NCBI RefSeq assembly: GCF_964656455.1
Contig: NC_135717.1
Span: forward strand, 4,526,001 to 4,590,000
DNA: 64,000 bases
Source of the DNA: Halichoerus grypus
Lineage: Eukaryota > Chordata > Mammalia > Carnivora > Phocidae
Direction of reading: 5' to 3'
A program made the position numbers and the translations under genes. The notes below the pieces were generated by a model. It worked only from the letters and a program-made list of their open reading frames with translations, did not search any database and was not told the DNA's origin. Positions 1 to 10,251 of this stretch are shown piece after piece (position 1 is the first letter of the stretch; each line of letters starts with the position of its first letter).

Positions 1-29
1 ATGCAGTAGAAATCTTTTAGTCATCAAAT

Positions 30-755
30 GAGTTTTTAAAAGAACTCTACATTACTGTAAATTAATTTTGGCAAGGTGCCAAAACAATTCAATGAGCAAA
101 GAAGGGTCTTTTCAACAAAACATGCTGGGACATCTGGATATCCACATACTAAAAGTATCAAGTTAGAGCCCAACCCTACAGCACATATAAAAATTGACTC
201 AAAAAGGATCAAAGACCTAAATGTAAGAGCTAAATCTATAGAAACACTTAGAAAAATATATAAGTGTAAATCTTCATGACCTTTGTATTAGGCAATGGGT
301 TCTTACATATGACACATATGGACGAACCTTGAACACATTATGCTAAGAAAAAGAAACCAGTCCAAAAGGCCACAGATTGTACAATTCCATTTATGTGAAA
401 TGCCCAGAAAAGGCAAAATAAAAGACAGAAGGCAGATTAGTGGTTGCCAGGAAAGACAGGAATGGGGAATGACTGCTGATAGACAAGAGTTTATTTTGGG
501 GATGATGAAGTGTTCTGAAATTAGATGGTGGTGGAGGTTAAACAACTCTGAACCACTAGACTATACACTTTAAAAGGATGAATTTTAGGGGCGCCTGGTT
601 GGCTTAGCAGGAAGAGCATGTGACTCTTGATCTTGGGGTCATGAGTTTAAGTCCCACGCTGAGTACAAAGATCACTAAAAAAATAAATAAATAAACTTAA
701 AAAGGATGAGTTTTATGGTATATGTATTATATATCAACTAAAAAAATTATATATT
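30..755 (+). repeat. LINE-1 (L1M-type) ORF2 end and 3'UTR, sense
   Basis: Bases about 60-280 match the C-terminal part of L1 ORF2 (words such as ATGGATCAAAGACC-like text and TGGATATCCACATAC). They continue into the typical old L1 3'UTR with the gaccttgaacacattatgc-like block and the ACACTTTAAAAGGATGAATT block near the 3' end. A SINE at 588-699 interrupts it. The frame at 76-279 is a fragment of dead L1 ORF2, not a gene. Confidence 0.8.
588..699 (+). mobile_element. Can-SINE, short form
   Basis: Starts GGGGCGCCTGGTTGGCTTAG and ends in an AATAAATAAATAAA tail. It is flanked by 16-base target-site duplications (572-587 and 700-715, one mismatch), which place the insertion inside the L1 3'UTR. 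Confidence 0.88.
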
Positions 756-871
756 GGGGTGCCTGGTTGGCTCAGTCGGTTAAGCATCCGATTCTCCCTC
801 TGCCCCTCCCCTTGTTCACACGTGTGCATGCGCACGCTCTCTTTCTCTCAAATAAATAAAATCTTAAATAA
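756..871 (+). mobile_element. Can-SINE with internal deletion
   Basis: The A-box part (GGCTCAGTCGGTTAAGC) runs directly into the CT-rich segment. The B box and the middle are missing. The tail has AATAAATAAAATCTT. Confidence 0.8.
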
Positions 872-1011
872 TTAAAAATTTTAAAATTATATGTTAATTT
901 TTGAAAAAGGAACAGCTTCATCTTTTGACTAGGAAAATGTCCTTCTTCCAATTTTGAAACCTGAAGTCAGAAACATACACCCTACAACATAATTACCTGA
1001 ATATTAATTAC

Positions 1012-1256
1012 CTGAATAAGAAAGACAATGTCAATAACCTGGAAGTGTCCAAGGGCATCAACGTAAGTCTCCAGATACAAGTTGGATGCCACCACCAACT
1101 GGACCAAAAACACAGAGCTCACAACAGCCACGGTGGCAGCTGAGGCCGTCAATGTCAAGAGGTAGAGGAGGAAGTACCTGGCGTTCCAGGCCCCGATACA
1201 GTTGTTCACCCAAACACAGTGATGGTCAAAGCGGTGCACACACCTGTTACACACAC
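1012..1256 (-). CDS. ZDHHC4: ZDHHC4 fifth coding exon with DHHC motif
   Basis: Acceptor TTTCTGTGCAG, donor GTAATT, phase 0 at its end. Encodes [19 protein letters not shown], the catalytic core, and then a membrane helix ([19 protein letters not shown]). The exon ends at DIVFLIQ. The remaining ZDHHC4 exons are not found between here and base 1 and should lie to the left of the window. Confidence 0.95.
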
Positions 1257-4200
1257 CTGCACAGAAAGGGGAAAGCCACAAGCCTGACTTAGTCCTTGAT
1301 GGAACAATGAGACCAAGCACATCTGTGGAGATTTTCACAAACTCTTGGCAGTATGAGCTGAAAGAAATGGCAGCTGCTATCACCGAGCCATTACAACCGC
1401 AGGGTCCAGTACAAGTGGCCACGAGCCACAGGTGGGTATTAAGCCCTTGAAATGTGGCTACAAGAAAAATTTGAAAGAATACTCTGTTGATATTAATAAA
1501 ATCAGGGTAGTTTTTCGATTTATGCAATGCTCCTTTAAGTTCGATGTGAGCAATACTTGAACAGACATAATTTTAAAACTGATGCTTTAAAGTCAAATCA
1601 ATTCTTCTGATAAAGGTGAACCATATGTGGGCATTAAAGGACAATGATTTTTGGTACTGATTCAGTTATTAAAAAACGTTTAAGAATTTCTGGAATAACT
1701 TGGGTATGTGAATCTGCTCTTCCAACTGCAAATTTTGTGAAATCTAAATATAGATCAAGTATTTCCAAGGAAAATTTAGTGTCTCAACTGAGATGTGCTG
1801 TAAATGGAAAATATATCCCAGATTTCAAAGACTTAGTAAGAAAAAGAGAATATAAACTATCCATGAATGATTTTTTACATTGACTACACATCAAAATATT
1901 TTAGATATGTTAGGTTAAATAAAATATATCATTAAATTTAATGTTCCTTCATTTCACTTTTGTAATGTGGCTACTAGAAAATTTAAATCACATATGTGGC
2001 TCACATTATATTTTTGTTGGACAGCACTGGTCTAGAATCTTGGTTATTCCCCAGAAGAGTAGGCTCTGCCACGACTGAAATCTGCAAACACAAGAGCCCA
2101 CAGAAATTCCTGTTGGGCAACATGGCCTGCCACGTGGCAGAGGAAGGGCTGTTATGCCCAGGGCTGAGTTGCGCACTATACAAGAACATTAAGAGCCTCA
2201 CCTCCAGGGCCGCCTGGGTGGCTCAGTCGGTTAAGTGTCTGCCTTCAGCTCAGGTCATGATCTCAGGGTCCTGTGTTGGGCTTCCTGCTCAGCGGGAAGT
2301 CAGCTTCACCCTCTCCCTCTGCCCCTCCCCCCATTCCTTCTCTCTCTCTAATAAATAAATAAAATTAAAAAAAAAAAAAGAGCTCACCTGCAGTCATCTG
2401 AAAGAAACCACTCTCTGGCCTCTACGAGCAGTGGCTGCCCCCTGTCTGGGAGACAAATGACCCTGCTTCTGGATTTCTGTAACATTCCCTTACTACAAGG
2501 CCCACATGTCTGCCATACAAGGACAGAGCTGGGGGCACCAAAGCCAAACTTACTGCAGTGCTTGGATCGCGCCGGTTTCCTTAAATTGCAAGTCGAGCAC
2601 TTCGTATTCTTTGAGAACATCACTTCATCGAATTCATAAACTTGAAGAAATAATAACTCGTTAGCTTTTGTTATGGTACCTGAAAAACATAAGGACAAAT
2701 GTCGGTTTCAAGCAATCCGGTGGACTGAACGTTCACAAAATCTGTCCTGAAAAAGTGCAACTAAAACTTGCATGTTTAATATTCTAAACAACTCATCTAA
2801 AAATAAACAGCTTTACTGAGATACAATTCATAAGCCCAATTCACCCATTTAAAGTGCACAATTCAATAGTTTTTAGTACATTCACAGAGTTAGGCAACCA
2901 TCACTGCCATCAATTTTAGAACATTTCTATCACTTCAGAAAGAAACCCTTAGCAGTCACCCCCCATTTCTCTCGAATCCCAGCCCTTGGCAATCATTAAT
3001 CTATTTTCTGTCTCCATGCATTTGCCTTGTTTGGATATTTCTTTTTTTTTTTTTTTTTTTAAAGATTTTATTTATTTATTTGAGAAAGAGAGAATGAGAG
3101 AGAGCAAGCACATGAGAGGGGGGAGGGTCAGAGGGAGAAGCAGACTCCCTGCCGAGCAGGGAGCCCGATGCGGGACTCGATCCAGGGACTCCAGGATCAT
3201 GACCTGAGCCGAAGGCAGTCGCTTAACCAACTGAGCCACCCAGGCGCCCCTGGATATTTCTTATAAATGGAATCATACAACTTGTGGTCTTTTGTATCTG
3301 CCTTCTTTCACTTAGCATAGTTTTTCAAGGTTCCTCTATGTTCTAGCACATATCACTCCTTCGTTCCTTCCTGTTGCCAAATACTGTTCCATTGAATAGG
3401 CACATCACATTCACCTATTCGTCAGTTGATGGACAGCTGGTGCTTCAAGGATAGAAAAGCTTAAAAGTAAAGGCATGGAAAAAAGATACCAAGCAAACAT
3501 GAATCAAAAAAAGGGTAACGGGCACCTGGGTGGCTCAGTCGGTTAAGCATCCGACTCCTGATACCAGCTCAGGTCATGGTCTCAGGGTTGTGAGATCAAG
3601 CCTTGCGTTCAGCTCTGTGCTGGGCATTGAGCCTGCTTAAGATCCTCTCTCTCCCTCTCCCCAACCCTCTCTCCCTCTTAAAAAAAAAAAAAAGTGTAAT
3701 AATATTAACATCAGACAAAAGAGAATTGAGAGCAAAGAGCATTACTAGTGACAAAGAGGCTCATTATATCTTGAAAAAGATTCAAGGAAAAGAGAATACC
3801 AACTCTAAACTTGAATGCATATAATACAAATACATACATAACTATTATATACACCTACACACACATACACATATAAAATAGCTTCAAAATAAGTAAAGCC
3901 AGGGGCACCTGGGTGGCTCAGTTGGTTGGGCGACTGCCTTCGGCTCAGGTCATGATCCTGGAGTCCCAGGATCGAGTCCCACATCGGGCTCCCTGCTCAG
4001 CGGGGAGTCTGCTTCTCCCTCTGACCCTCCCCCGTCTCATGCTCTATCTCATTCTCTCTCTCAAATGAATAAATAAAATCTTTAAAAAAAAAAAAATAAG
4101 TAAAGCCAAAACTGACTGTAAGGAGAAACCTCAAATCTATCATCAGAATGAGATAACAGGGGCGCCTGGGTGGCTCAGATGGTTAAGCGTCTGCCTTCGG

Positions 4201-6900
4201 CTCAGGTCATGATCCCAGGGTTCTGGGATTGAGTCCCGCATCGGGCTCCCTGCTAGGCGGGGAGCCTGCTTCTCCCTCTGCCTCTGCCTCTCTCTCTCTC
4301 TCTCTGACTTTCATGAATAAATAAATAAAACATTTTATAAAAAAAAAAAAAAAAAAAAAGAATGAGATAACATACCTCTCTCAGTTATTGTAAACAAAAA
4401 AATTAGTGTGAATATAAAAGATTTGAACATAATTAACAAACTTAATTTAATGGACTCACATGCTGTCTACACCCAAGAACTAAAAAATATATACTTTCAA
4501 GCTCACACAGATCACTTAAAAAACAACACATAACCGGGCATGATGCAAATATCAATAAAATTTTTTAAAGAAACAGTGCCATAGAGACCACAAACTCTCT
4601 ATATAACACAATTAGTGAAAGCATCAAAAAATAAACTAAAAAAGTATATAGAAAATTTTAAGTAGTTCTAAATAAGCCATGGGTCAAAGAAGAAAAAAAT
4701 AAAATTAGAAGACAATCACAATGAGAAGATGATAACACTGCGTATCACATCTTTTACAAAGTCCCCAGGGGGATCACTAGTCTGTAACACTGTAAGACGG
4801 ACGGTTGAGTTGTTGCCAGTCTCCATACTAAGAGCCTCAACTTACCAGGGTTGCTCACACAGCTGAGAATGAAAAACACGAGGTTTACAATCAGCAGCAG
4901 ATAGGGCAGAAGAAGGTAATGCAAGGAGAACTCCAGCTCTTGACAGTAGTCAAATATTTCCCAGGTGTATTCACTGTAAACCATCCCTTGCAAGATGAGG
5001 TGCAGGAGAATGAAGGTGTGGTTTCTGAAAGGAAAAAGGCACGTGGCTTGTTCACAAGGCCTTCTCCATGAAGAAATCATGTCATACTAAAGTTAACCCA
5101 GGGCCAACCACTTCCTTTGGGCTTGAGATAATAGCATGAATTACGTAAGAGACAATATGAGACAGTTCTCACAGTGCCTCGAAATACTCAGTACTCAATA
5201 GATATTATCTATTATTATTAACTTTATTTTTTAGGATTTTAATTATTCCGAGAGAGAGCACAAGCGCATAAGAGCAGGGGGAGGGGCAGAGGAAGAGAGA
5301 GAATCTCAAGCAGACTCCGCGCTGAACCAGGAGCTCAAAGTGGGGTTCAATCCCACAACCCCAAGATCATGACCTGAACCGAAATCAAGAGCTGAATGGC
5401 TCAACCGAATGAGCCACCCAGGTGCCCCTATTATCTTTTTTGGGGATTGAGGTATCAGGATGTATCTCTTTTTATAGAAATGCATGTAATATTGCCACTC
5501 TTTAAATATTTCTGTGAAAACTCCAGAAATAAAAGGCAGATTATTTATGAGCAGAGGTCCTGAACCCAGGACTCTTGATCCTTTCCAGCCTCCTTCCCCA
5601 AACTACGGCTGGAAACCAACAAGGAGCATCCTGAAGCTAGGGGACAGCAACAATTAATAATCAAAACAGAAAAGAAGATAATATTTATATTTTTATTATT
5701 TTTTTAAAGATTTTATTTATTTATTGGGGGGAGGAGAGAGAGAGTGCAGGAGCAGGGGAAGGGGCAGAAAAGAGGGAGAGAGAGAATCTTAAGCAGGCCC
5801 CATGCCCGGCAAGGAGCCCGACTTGGGAGTCAATCTCATGACCCTGAGATCACGACCTGAGCCGAAACCAACAGTTTGGTCACTTAACCGACTGAGCCAC
5901 CCCGGACGCCCCAAAAAGAAGATAGTATTTAAACTCTGAAATATAAATACCGTGTATGGAAGAGATAATGAAGCAATTTTAGCACTGCTCTCTGAAGGCA
6001 TTCTGGAATTATATAGGAAATTATCTAAAACAAAAGAGAAGGATTCAATGTCATTTCTCATTCCCCCCACTCCCAAACAAATTAGATGCTTCACTTTAGC
6101 TGGCGATCCTGGGGATTTGTGTTTCTGCATACGGACAGAGAAGAGATTTAAGAGAGAATAAAATGCAGGGTTTCCCTCAGCTAGTCTTCCCTTGATACCA
6201 GCTCCTCCCTTTCCACCCTAGCTCCAAAGAAAGCACCATGTCAGGGTCTTCAGGCAAAGGGAGGAGAGCAGAGGGGCTGGATTAGGTAATGTTAATGTGA
6301 ACTCCACTCCTTTCCCTGCCTTGGGTTCAATCCTAGGTTCCAGAGTCCATCTGCAATCACTGGGCATTAGCCCAGGTCACTCCCAAGTCCACCCCTTCCC
6401 AAAGGCTGCTGACCCCAATTCTGCTCACTTTGACCCCTGAAGGAGTGTGGGCAGCCTGATGCTCAGCTCCCTAGTCATACAGCCCCCCGTTCCACCCATC
6501 AGGCCCCTCCAGGCAGACATTGCTCACATCCGGGCCCAAGTACAGGCATCAAATTCAAAGAAAAAATAGCCAACCTTGAGAATGTTATCGTCTCTCAAAG
6601 CAACATCACAAGATTACTTTCAACATTAACAAAAAACAGAGACTTTTGAATGTACCATAACTACCATAAACGAAAGAAGTGAACAAATAATAAAAATGGC
6701 ATCTCTTTTTTGTTCCGTCAGGGAACTGATGAGCCTTTTAGACTGGTGGTAGTCAAAATCCAGTGGTCTCTAAGCATCATTACCTGTGCTCCCCCTCTGA
6801 CCAGGCCTTTCAGGTAATGGGTTTTCGAGCAGATGCATATCATAACAACACCAATGAGCACCAAAGCCAGGTAGAACAAGAAGAGAACCAAGAAGTCCAT
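1012..6900 (-). CDS. ZDHHC4: ZDHHC4, palmitoyltransferase, 5' five coding exons (partial gene)
   Basis: Multi-pass membrane S-acyltransferase that transfers palmitate from palmitoyl-CoA to cysteines of target proteins. Coding exons on the minus strand, in order: 6900-6784, 6024-5951, 5024-4846, 2679-2554, 1256-1012. They join in phase (117, 74, 179, 126 and 245 nt) to 247 codons. Visible landmarks are an N-terminal membrane helix (about 2-24), hydrophobic segments around 66-80 and 95-120, the zinc-binding cysteine-rich domain (C151, C154, H164, C165, C168, C171, C185) and the intact DHHC motif at 176-179, with C179 as the expected acyl-enzyme cysteine. A further helix lies at about 190-221. 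From memory the human protein is 344 residues, so about 97 C-terminal residues lie beyond the left edge. All key residues are present and no frameshift is seen. Family identity is certain; the paralogue call rests on near-identity to ZDHHC4 through the whole translated part. Confidence 0.95.
1395..2031 (+). mobile_element. Charlie-like hAT DNA transposon remnant
   Basis: An element lying in the ZDHHC4 intron. Its right end reads TTGTTGGACAGCACTG, the terminal sequence of a hAT family, and both ends carry the gtggctac / gtagccac inverted words. Inside, 1644-1883 stays open for 79 codons and reads like the C-terminal dimerisation (hATC) part of hAT transposases ([18 protein letters not shown], then LVSQLRCAV and PDFKDLV). 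The left end is uncertain and the rest of the transposase is gone. Confidence 0.6.
2208..2379 (+). mobile_element. Can-SINE
   Basis: Head CGCCTGGGTGGCTCAGTCGG, CT-rich middle, AATAAATAAATAAAATT tail and a long A run. Flanked by imperfect duplications (AAGAGCCTCACCTCCAG and AAGAGCTCACCTGCAG). Lies about 175 bases downstream on the + axis from the adjacent ZDHHC4 exon at 2554. Confidence 0.88.
2554..2679 (-). CDS. ZDHHC4: ZDHHC4 fourth coding exon
   Basis: Acceptor TTTTCAG, donor GTAAGT. Encodes residues 124-166, with [20 protein letters not shown] and the first half of the cysteine-rich domain ([16 protein letters not shown]). Splits the following serine codon after its first base. Confidence 0.94.
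2803..3450 (-). repeat. L1M-type LINE-1 3' end, antisense
   Basis: Reads CAGCTTTACTGAGATACAAT and continues through the familiar block ending in TTTCACTTAGCATAG and the bracketed vicinity of TCAGTTGATGGACA. It is interrupted by the SINE at 3042-3250. In the intron between ZDHHC4 exons 4 and 3. Confidence 0.8.
3042..3250 (-). mobile_element. Can-SINE, full length, inserted in L1
   Basis: Poly-T start, AAAGATTTTATTTATTTATT, then GAGCCCGATGCGGGACTCGA, ending GAGCCACCCAGGCGCCCC. TGGATATTTCT flanks both sides as the target-site duplication. Confidence 0.93.
3519..3693 (+). mobile_element. Can-SINE, diverged
   Basis: Head GGGCACCTGGGTGGCTCAGT, diverged B-box region (GTTGTGAGATCAAGCC), CT-rich middle, A tail. 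Confidence 0.88.
3902..4094 (+). mobile_element. Can-SINE
   Basis: Full-length copy with AAATGAATAAATAAAATC tail. The duplication AATAAGTAAAGCCA flanks it on both sides. Confidence 0.93.
4159..4359 (+). mobile_element. Can-SINE, little diverged
   Basis: Near-consensus copy with a 20-base A tail and perfect 13-base duplications (GAATGAGATAACA at 4146-4158 and 4360-4372), which suggests a fairly recent insertion. Confidence 0.94.
4846..5024 (-). CDS. ZDHHC4: ZDHHC4 third coding exon
   Basis: Acceptor TTTCCTTTCAG, donor GTAAGT. Encodes residues about 64-124, including [16 protein letters not shown] and the long hydrophobic stretch [18 protein letters not shown], and ends in the S-N-P-G turn that precedes the cytosolic cysteine-rich domain. 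Ends in phase 1. Confidence 0.94.
5223..5428 (-). mobile_element. Can-SINE, diverged
   Basis: TTTTATTTTTTAGGATTT start and GAGCCACCCAGGTGCCCC end. Many substitutions in the A/B-box part. In the ZDHHC4 intron between the 74-nt and 179-nt exons. Confidence 0.88.
5690..5913 (-). mobile_element. Can-SINE
   Basis: Complete antisense copy between duplications of AAAGAAGATAATATTTA. It ends only 37 bases from the donor of the 74-nt ZDHHC4 exon at 5951. Confidence 0.9.
5951..6024 (-). CDS. ZDHHC4: ZDHHC4 second coding exon (74 nt)
   Basis: A short exon found by homology and splice phase. It follows a TTTTGTTTTAG acceptor and encodes [14 protein letters not shown] and then [10 protein letters not shown] plus two bases of an arginine codon. 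The donor GTATTT follows directly. The two leftover bases (CG) and the first base of the next exon (A) make CGA, giving the R-N-H-T-F junction typical of ZDHHC4. The exon is not part of a long open frame and is easily missed. Confidence 0.9.
6025..6783. other. ZDHHC4 intron, no recognised repeat
   Basis: Intron between the first and second coding exons. The middle (about 6180-6560) is unique-looking sequence of moderate GC; the rest is AT-rich. I see no exon, repeat or RNA gene in it. Confidence 0.5.
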
Positions 6901-6907
6901 CCTGGTG
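6784..6907 (-). CDS. ZDHHC4: ZDHHC4 first coding exon (start codon)
   Basis: Seven bases of 5'UTR follow an acceptor with a pyrimidine tract (AG at 6909-6908). The ATG at 6900-6898 sits in a good context (CACCAGGATGG). It codes 39 residues beginning [12 protein letters not shown], which form the first membrane helix. The donor is GTAATG right after CAG, phase 0. An upstream in-frame ATG exists but lies beyond the acceptor, so this start is chosen. Confidence 0.93.
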
Positions 6908-7899
6908 CTACAAAGAAACAGAAAGAGTGTGACTACTACCGAGGGGTATGTTCCATGGTGCGTATTCTCAGACATCAACTCCGTAAACAGCTCCCCAAAC
7001 AGAATTCATCAGCCCTTACGCACACACTGCTTTGCGCTGAGGCCTCCCAGATGGTCCTGAGTTCTCTCTCCTTCAAGAGCTTCCTAATCAAACCACTGTG
7101 ATTTATTTAGGGCATCTCCTGCCTGCAAATTCCAAAAATTAAAAATGGAAAATACGCAAAATGCATACATCTTCCCTCCCACCAGCAACAAATCATCTTT
7201 GTACTTACTTAAATATAAACCCCGGTAGTTACTGACACAGAATGTACCCAAAAGAATCTGCTGACAATGCTACTGGAACAAGCATCCCCCAGAGGCAGTG
7301 GGGGGGGGAGGGACTCACTCCCACAACAATCGTGGATCACCCACGGGGATCAGAGTCAACACACGGGTCTGTATTAACTGGAAACGGTTACTTTTGGCCT
7401 TGGCAGATAGGATTCCGGGCCGGACTTCCAACTGAGATAACCAGACTACAAACTATTCACGAGATAAGACAGAGGAAACAAAGAGCAGCGATTCTCACGA
7501 GGTGATTCAGGGTCCCCGGCCTACGTATTTCTCGTTTGGATAGTTTTCTAGCGGCAGCTCGGGCATTCCTCCTCCCAACATTCACGGAGAATTCAAACGG
7601 CATCTCCTCCTGTGCGGCGGCGTGTGCCTGGCACATCGGGTGCCACCCAAAGCTGCAGGAGGCATGGTTCTTCTAGAAGGCTGGATCTGGCTGCAGAGAC
7701 ATCGATAAAACACTCATACAATAAAACAGGGTGGGAGTCAGGGGCGGTATAAACTGTGAAAAATAATTTGAAAGTTGGGGGATGCTGAGATCCCGCGGGG
7801 TGAACGGGGTTATAGGATTTCGGGAGGAAAAGCTAACGGGGAAGATTAAGCCAGGAGCCTGGGGTCCCAGTTCCCATCCCTAATCCCTGAGGTGCCCAC
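6908..7899. other. ZDHHC4 5'UTR intron
   Basis: Non-repetitive sequence between the first coding exon and the CpG island. CpG content rises from about 7550 onward. A 9-G run lies near 7302. No coding signal is seen. Confidence 0.5.
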
Positions 7900-8480
7900 G
7901 CTGGCCACCAGACAGAAAGGCTTATCCGAGGCCACACCATCTGAGGGTCCCGGCGGACGGACCTCGCCGGAGCTTTCCTCGGGGGCCGGGACCCTGGGTG
8001 GGGGACGGGGTGCAGAAGGCGCAGAGGGAATACGGTGGGTGCCTGAGCACCCGGCGGGGTGGAGGTGGGGCTGCGACGCCCCCCCCACACACACACACAC
8101 GCAAGGTGGAAGGGCGGATCAGACAAGGAGACAGACGCCCCTGGGCCAGTGGGTGCCAAAAAAACCCTCGGAGGCGGCCTTACCGCCGGGATGGCCAACC
8201 GCCAGCCGCTCCCAGGCGGCGCCTTCAGGGCGCTTCTTTAGACTTCCGGCGAGCCTGTGACGATAGCACGCGACGCTGGCAGCCAGGCCGGCTTCCGGCG
8301 GAAGGGGCGGGCGGAAGGGCGGGCGGCAGCTGGGGGCGGGGCTCGCGGCTGGTGTTCGCGCTCTGCTGGTGTCTCTAGTTCCGCGCCTTGGCCGCTTCAG
8401 AAGGGGTGGTCGGGTCTGGGGGCCGAAAATCGAGCCTTGGAGCACAGTTGCCAGAAAATCTTACAAAAAGACCGTCCTAA
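7900..8480 (-). promoter_or_regulatory. CpG-island promoter of ZDHHC4
   Basis: A GC- and CpG-rich stretch unlike its AT-richer flanks. It has two ETS-type sites (ACTTCCGG at 8242-8249, CTTCCGG at 8292-8298), GC boxes around 8304 and 8336, and no TATA box. This is the pattern of a housekeeping promoter, and such promoters often fire in both directions. A (C)n(AC)n tract at about 8080-8102 interrupts it. Confidence 0.75.
8184..8235 (-). other. ZDHHC4: Putative ZDHHC4 non-coding first exon
   Basis: On the minus strand a strong donor (GCGGTAAGG, GT at 8183-8182) lies inside the CpG island, 1.3 kb upstream of the first coding exon, with ETS and GC boxes just upstream. This fits a 5'UTR exon spliced to the acceptor at 6908. 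The transcription start is not defined by sequence; about 8235 is a guess. Confidence 0.55.
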
Positions 8481-8974
8481 GTCAGTGCGGGCGTTGTAAA
8501 GCGGGCCGAGCCAAGCGGGAACCCCGGCTGGCCCATGGCGGGACACTTGGGGCTCCTATACTGAGTCTTCGCGATGGGCAGGACTTGCTTTGCGTTCTGC
8601 TAACCACACCGTTGGGATCCGTCCGACCCGTTCCAGTGTCTTTGCTCCTGCTGTCTCGGAACAGCTCTGAACATCCCGCCCCTGGGAACAGTGACAATTG
8701 CTTGACTCCAAACCTGGAGGATAAGAAGGAAGGCTGTTTAATGACAGTTGAACCTGGGGTGAGAAGAGCTGCTTCCAAACATAGCATTGAGAAGTCCCCT
8801 GTGGGGTGTTCCTTTGCTCCGAACACCTCTGAATCCGCGGAGACCAGTCTATTCTTGATGCCTCTGAAAATCTATCAGGCTTGTCTTCCCTTTGAGGGGA
8901 ACCGTCTGATCTCCAAACACTGGCTTTCAAGCTCTTCTCTTTTTTTGTCTTTGCGACCTACCCCAGCTTCTTGA
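8369..8974 (+). other. 201-codon open frame divergent to ZDHHC4, coding status doubtful
   Basis: An open frame begins inside the CpG island and reads away from ZDHHC4. The translation resembles no family I know and is rich in serine, arginine and leucine. Its first third owes its openness to GC richness. It may be carried by a promoter-divergent non-coding transcript. No splice signals or conserved motif support it as a protein gene. Confidence 0.15.
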
Positions 8975-9520
8975 TTCCTTCGCTTTTTCCTTTTTAAGAA
9001 ACTTACAAGCTGGGCGCCTTCTGGTACATGGTGTGCAAAGCCTTCATGAACTCGTGGACACAGAATTGAAAAAACAAAAGCCTGAAATCAGAAGCTGTGA
9101 GGACACCAGGGAAGACTGTGGTTATGGATGGAACCTCATCCCACATCCAGAGTGGGCTGGATCACATCAGTGTCTCCAGCTGACTCATCACCCTGCTGAT
9201 TAATTCTGAGCTGGTGGTTAAGTATTTTGGGTTACTTTTTTTTGGCTCATAAATGCAGAACTTTATTTTTATCCCCATTCATTTTTCTCCGGATGGTTTC
9301 AGTTGAGACTTAACTTTGAATCTGGGTTTGATCACCTATGGCATTTTGTGCTGGGTTGTCTAATTGTTTTTAAATGTACACAAGTACTACAACACTATGT
9401 TCTTGTAAAAAAAAAAAATCAAACTATACAAAACAGTTCCTTGAACACCATCCCCAAATCCCAGTCCCTTGACAAAATTAATCACTTATTCACTATGTGT
9501 CCTCCCAAAATTCTTTTATA
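8975..9520. other. Intergenic, no gene seen
   Basis: AT-rich sequence. Around 9300-9520 it resembles worn LINE-1 3'-end material (cacaagtactacaacac-like text), but I could not place it firmly. Confidence 0.4.
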
Positions 9521-9521
9521 C

Positions 9522-9655
9522 ATTTATTCATAAATATTCAACAGATATATACTGAGTACCCAGTGTATGCCAGGCACTATTCTAGGCACGGGGAACACAG
9601 CAATAAAACAGAAAAATTCCTGAACTTTATAGTTTACATTCTAGTGTATATATAC
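9522..9655 (+). repeat. Old L2/MIR-type interspersed repeat
   Basis: Contains the well-known words ACTGAGTACCCAGTGTATGC, GCACTATTCTAGGCAC and GTTTACATTCTAGTG of an ancient mammalian repeat. The exact family is not asserted. Confidence 0.6.
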
Positions 9656-9971
9656 AAATATATAATTTGTTGTTGTTTGCAGAAATGGCATCATACATAA
9701 TGGTCCTCCATCTTCCTTTTTTGTTTTTTTCTTTTTCAGTCTTGGTGATCTTTCCACATGTGTATCTACTATATTGTTTTTACCTCATTATAGACATTTC
9801 ATTACATAGCTGAGCCACAGCTCATCTGCCAGGGCCCCACATTCCACTGCCTACAGGGGCTCTGCAGGTAGTAAGTAAAGTGACAACGTGGAGCAGGGGT
9901 ATCTTGTTGTGAGCAGAAATAGCTATTTCCGCAGACCACAGGATTGTTAACTTGAATTCCAGTGTTTTTTG

Positions 9972-10156
9972 TGTTTTTTTTAAAGATTTTATTTTAGAGA
10001 CAGAGAAAGAGCAAGCAAGTGAGGGGAGAGGCAGAGGGAGAGAGAGAATCTCAAGCATACTTCAAGCTGATAGAACCCGACGCGGGGCCCCGAGATCATG
10101 ATCTGAGCTGAAACCAAGAGAGGGACACTCAACCAACTGAGCCACCCAGGCACCCT
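9972..10156 (-). mobile_element. Can-SINE
   Basis: Antisense copy with duplications TTGAATTCCAGTGTTTT and TTGAATCCCAGTGTTTT on either side. Confidence 0.92.
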
Positions 10157-10251
10157 TTGAATCCCAGTGTTTTAAGGGTATTTGAAAATCTGGATTTTTA
10201 TAACGTAAATCTAATTTTTGTAATGTTGGCAACTAATCCAGGATTCTTAAT

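Larger units (their letters stand above)
3455..4745 (+). repeat. LINE-1 ORF2 fragments, sense, split by three SINEs
   Basis: The pieces between the SINEs follow L1 ORF2 in order: an AAAAAAGATACCAAGCAAACA block, an ATTAACATCAGACAAAAGAG block, then AATTTAATGGACTCACATGC and CATGGGTCAAAGAAGAAAAA. Frameshifts and stops are frequent, so it is dead. Confidence 0.72.

Noticed and set aside
76..279. 67-codon frame as a small gene
   Set aside because: It is a fragment of LINE-1 ORF2 in sense, continuous with the L1 3' end to its right.
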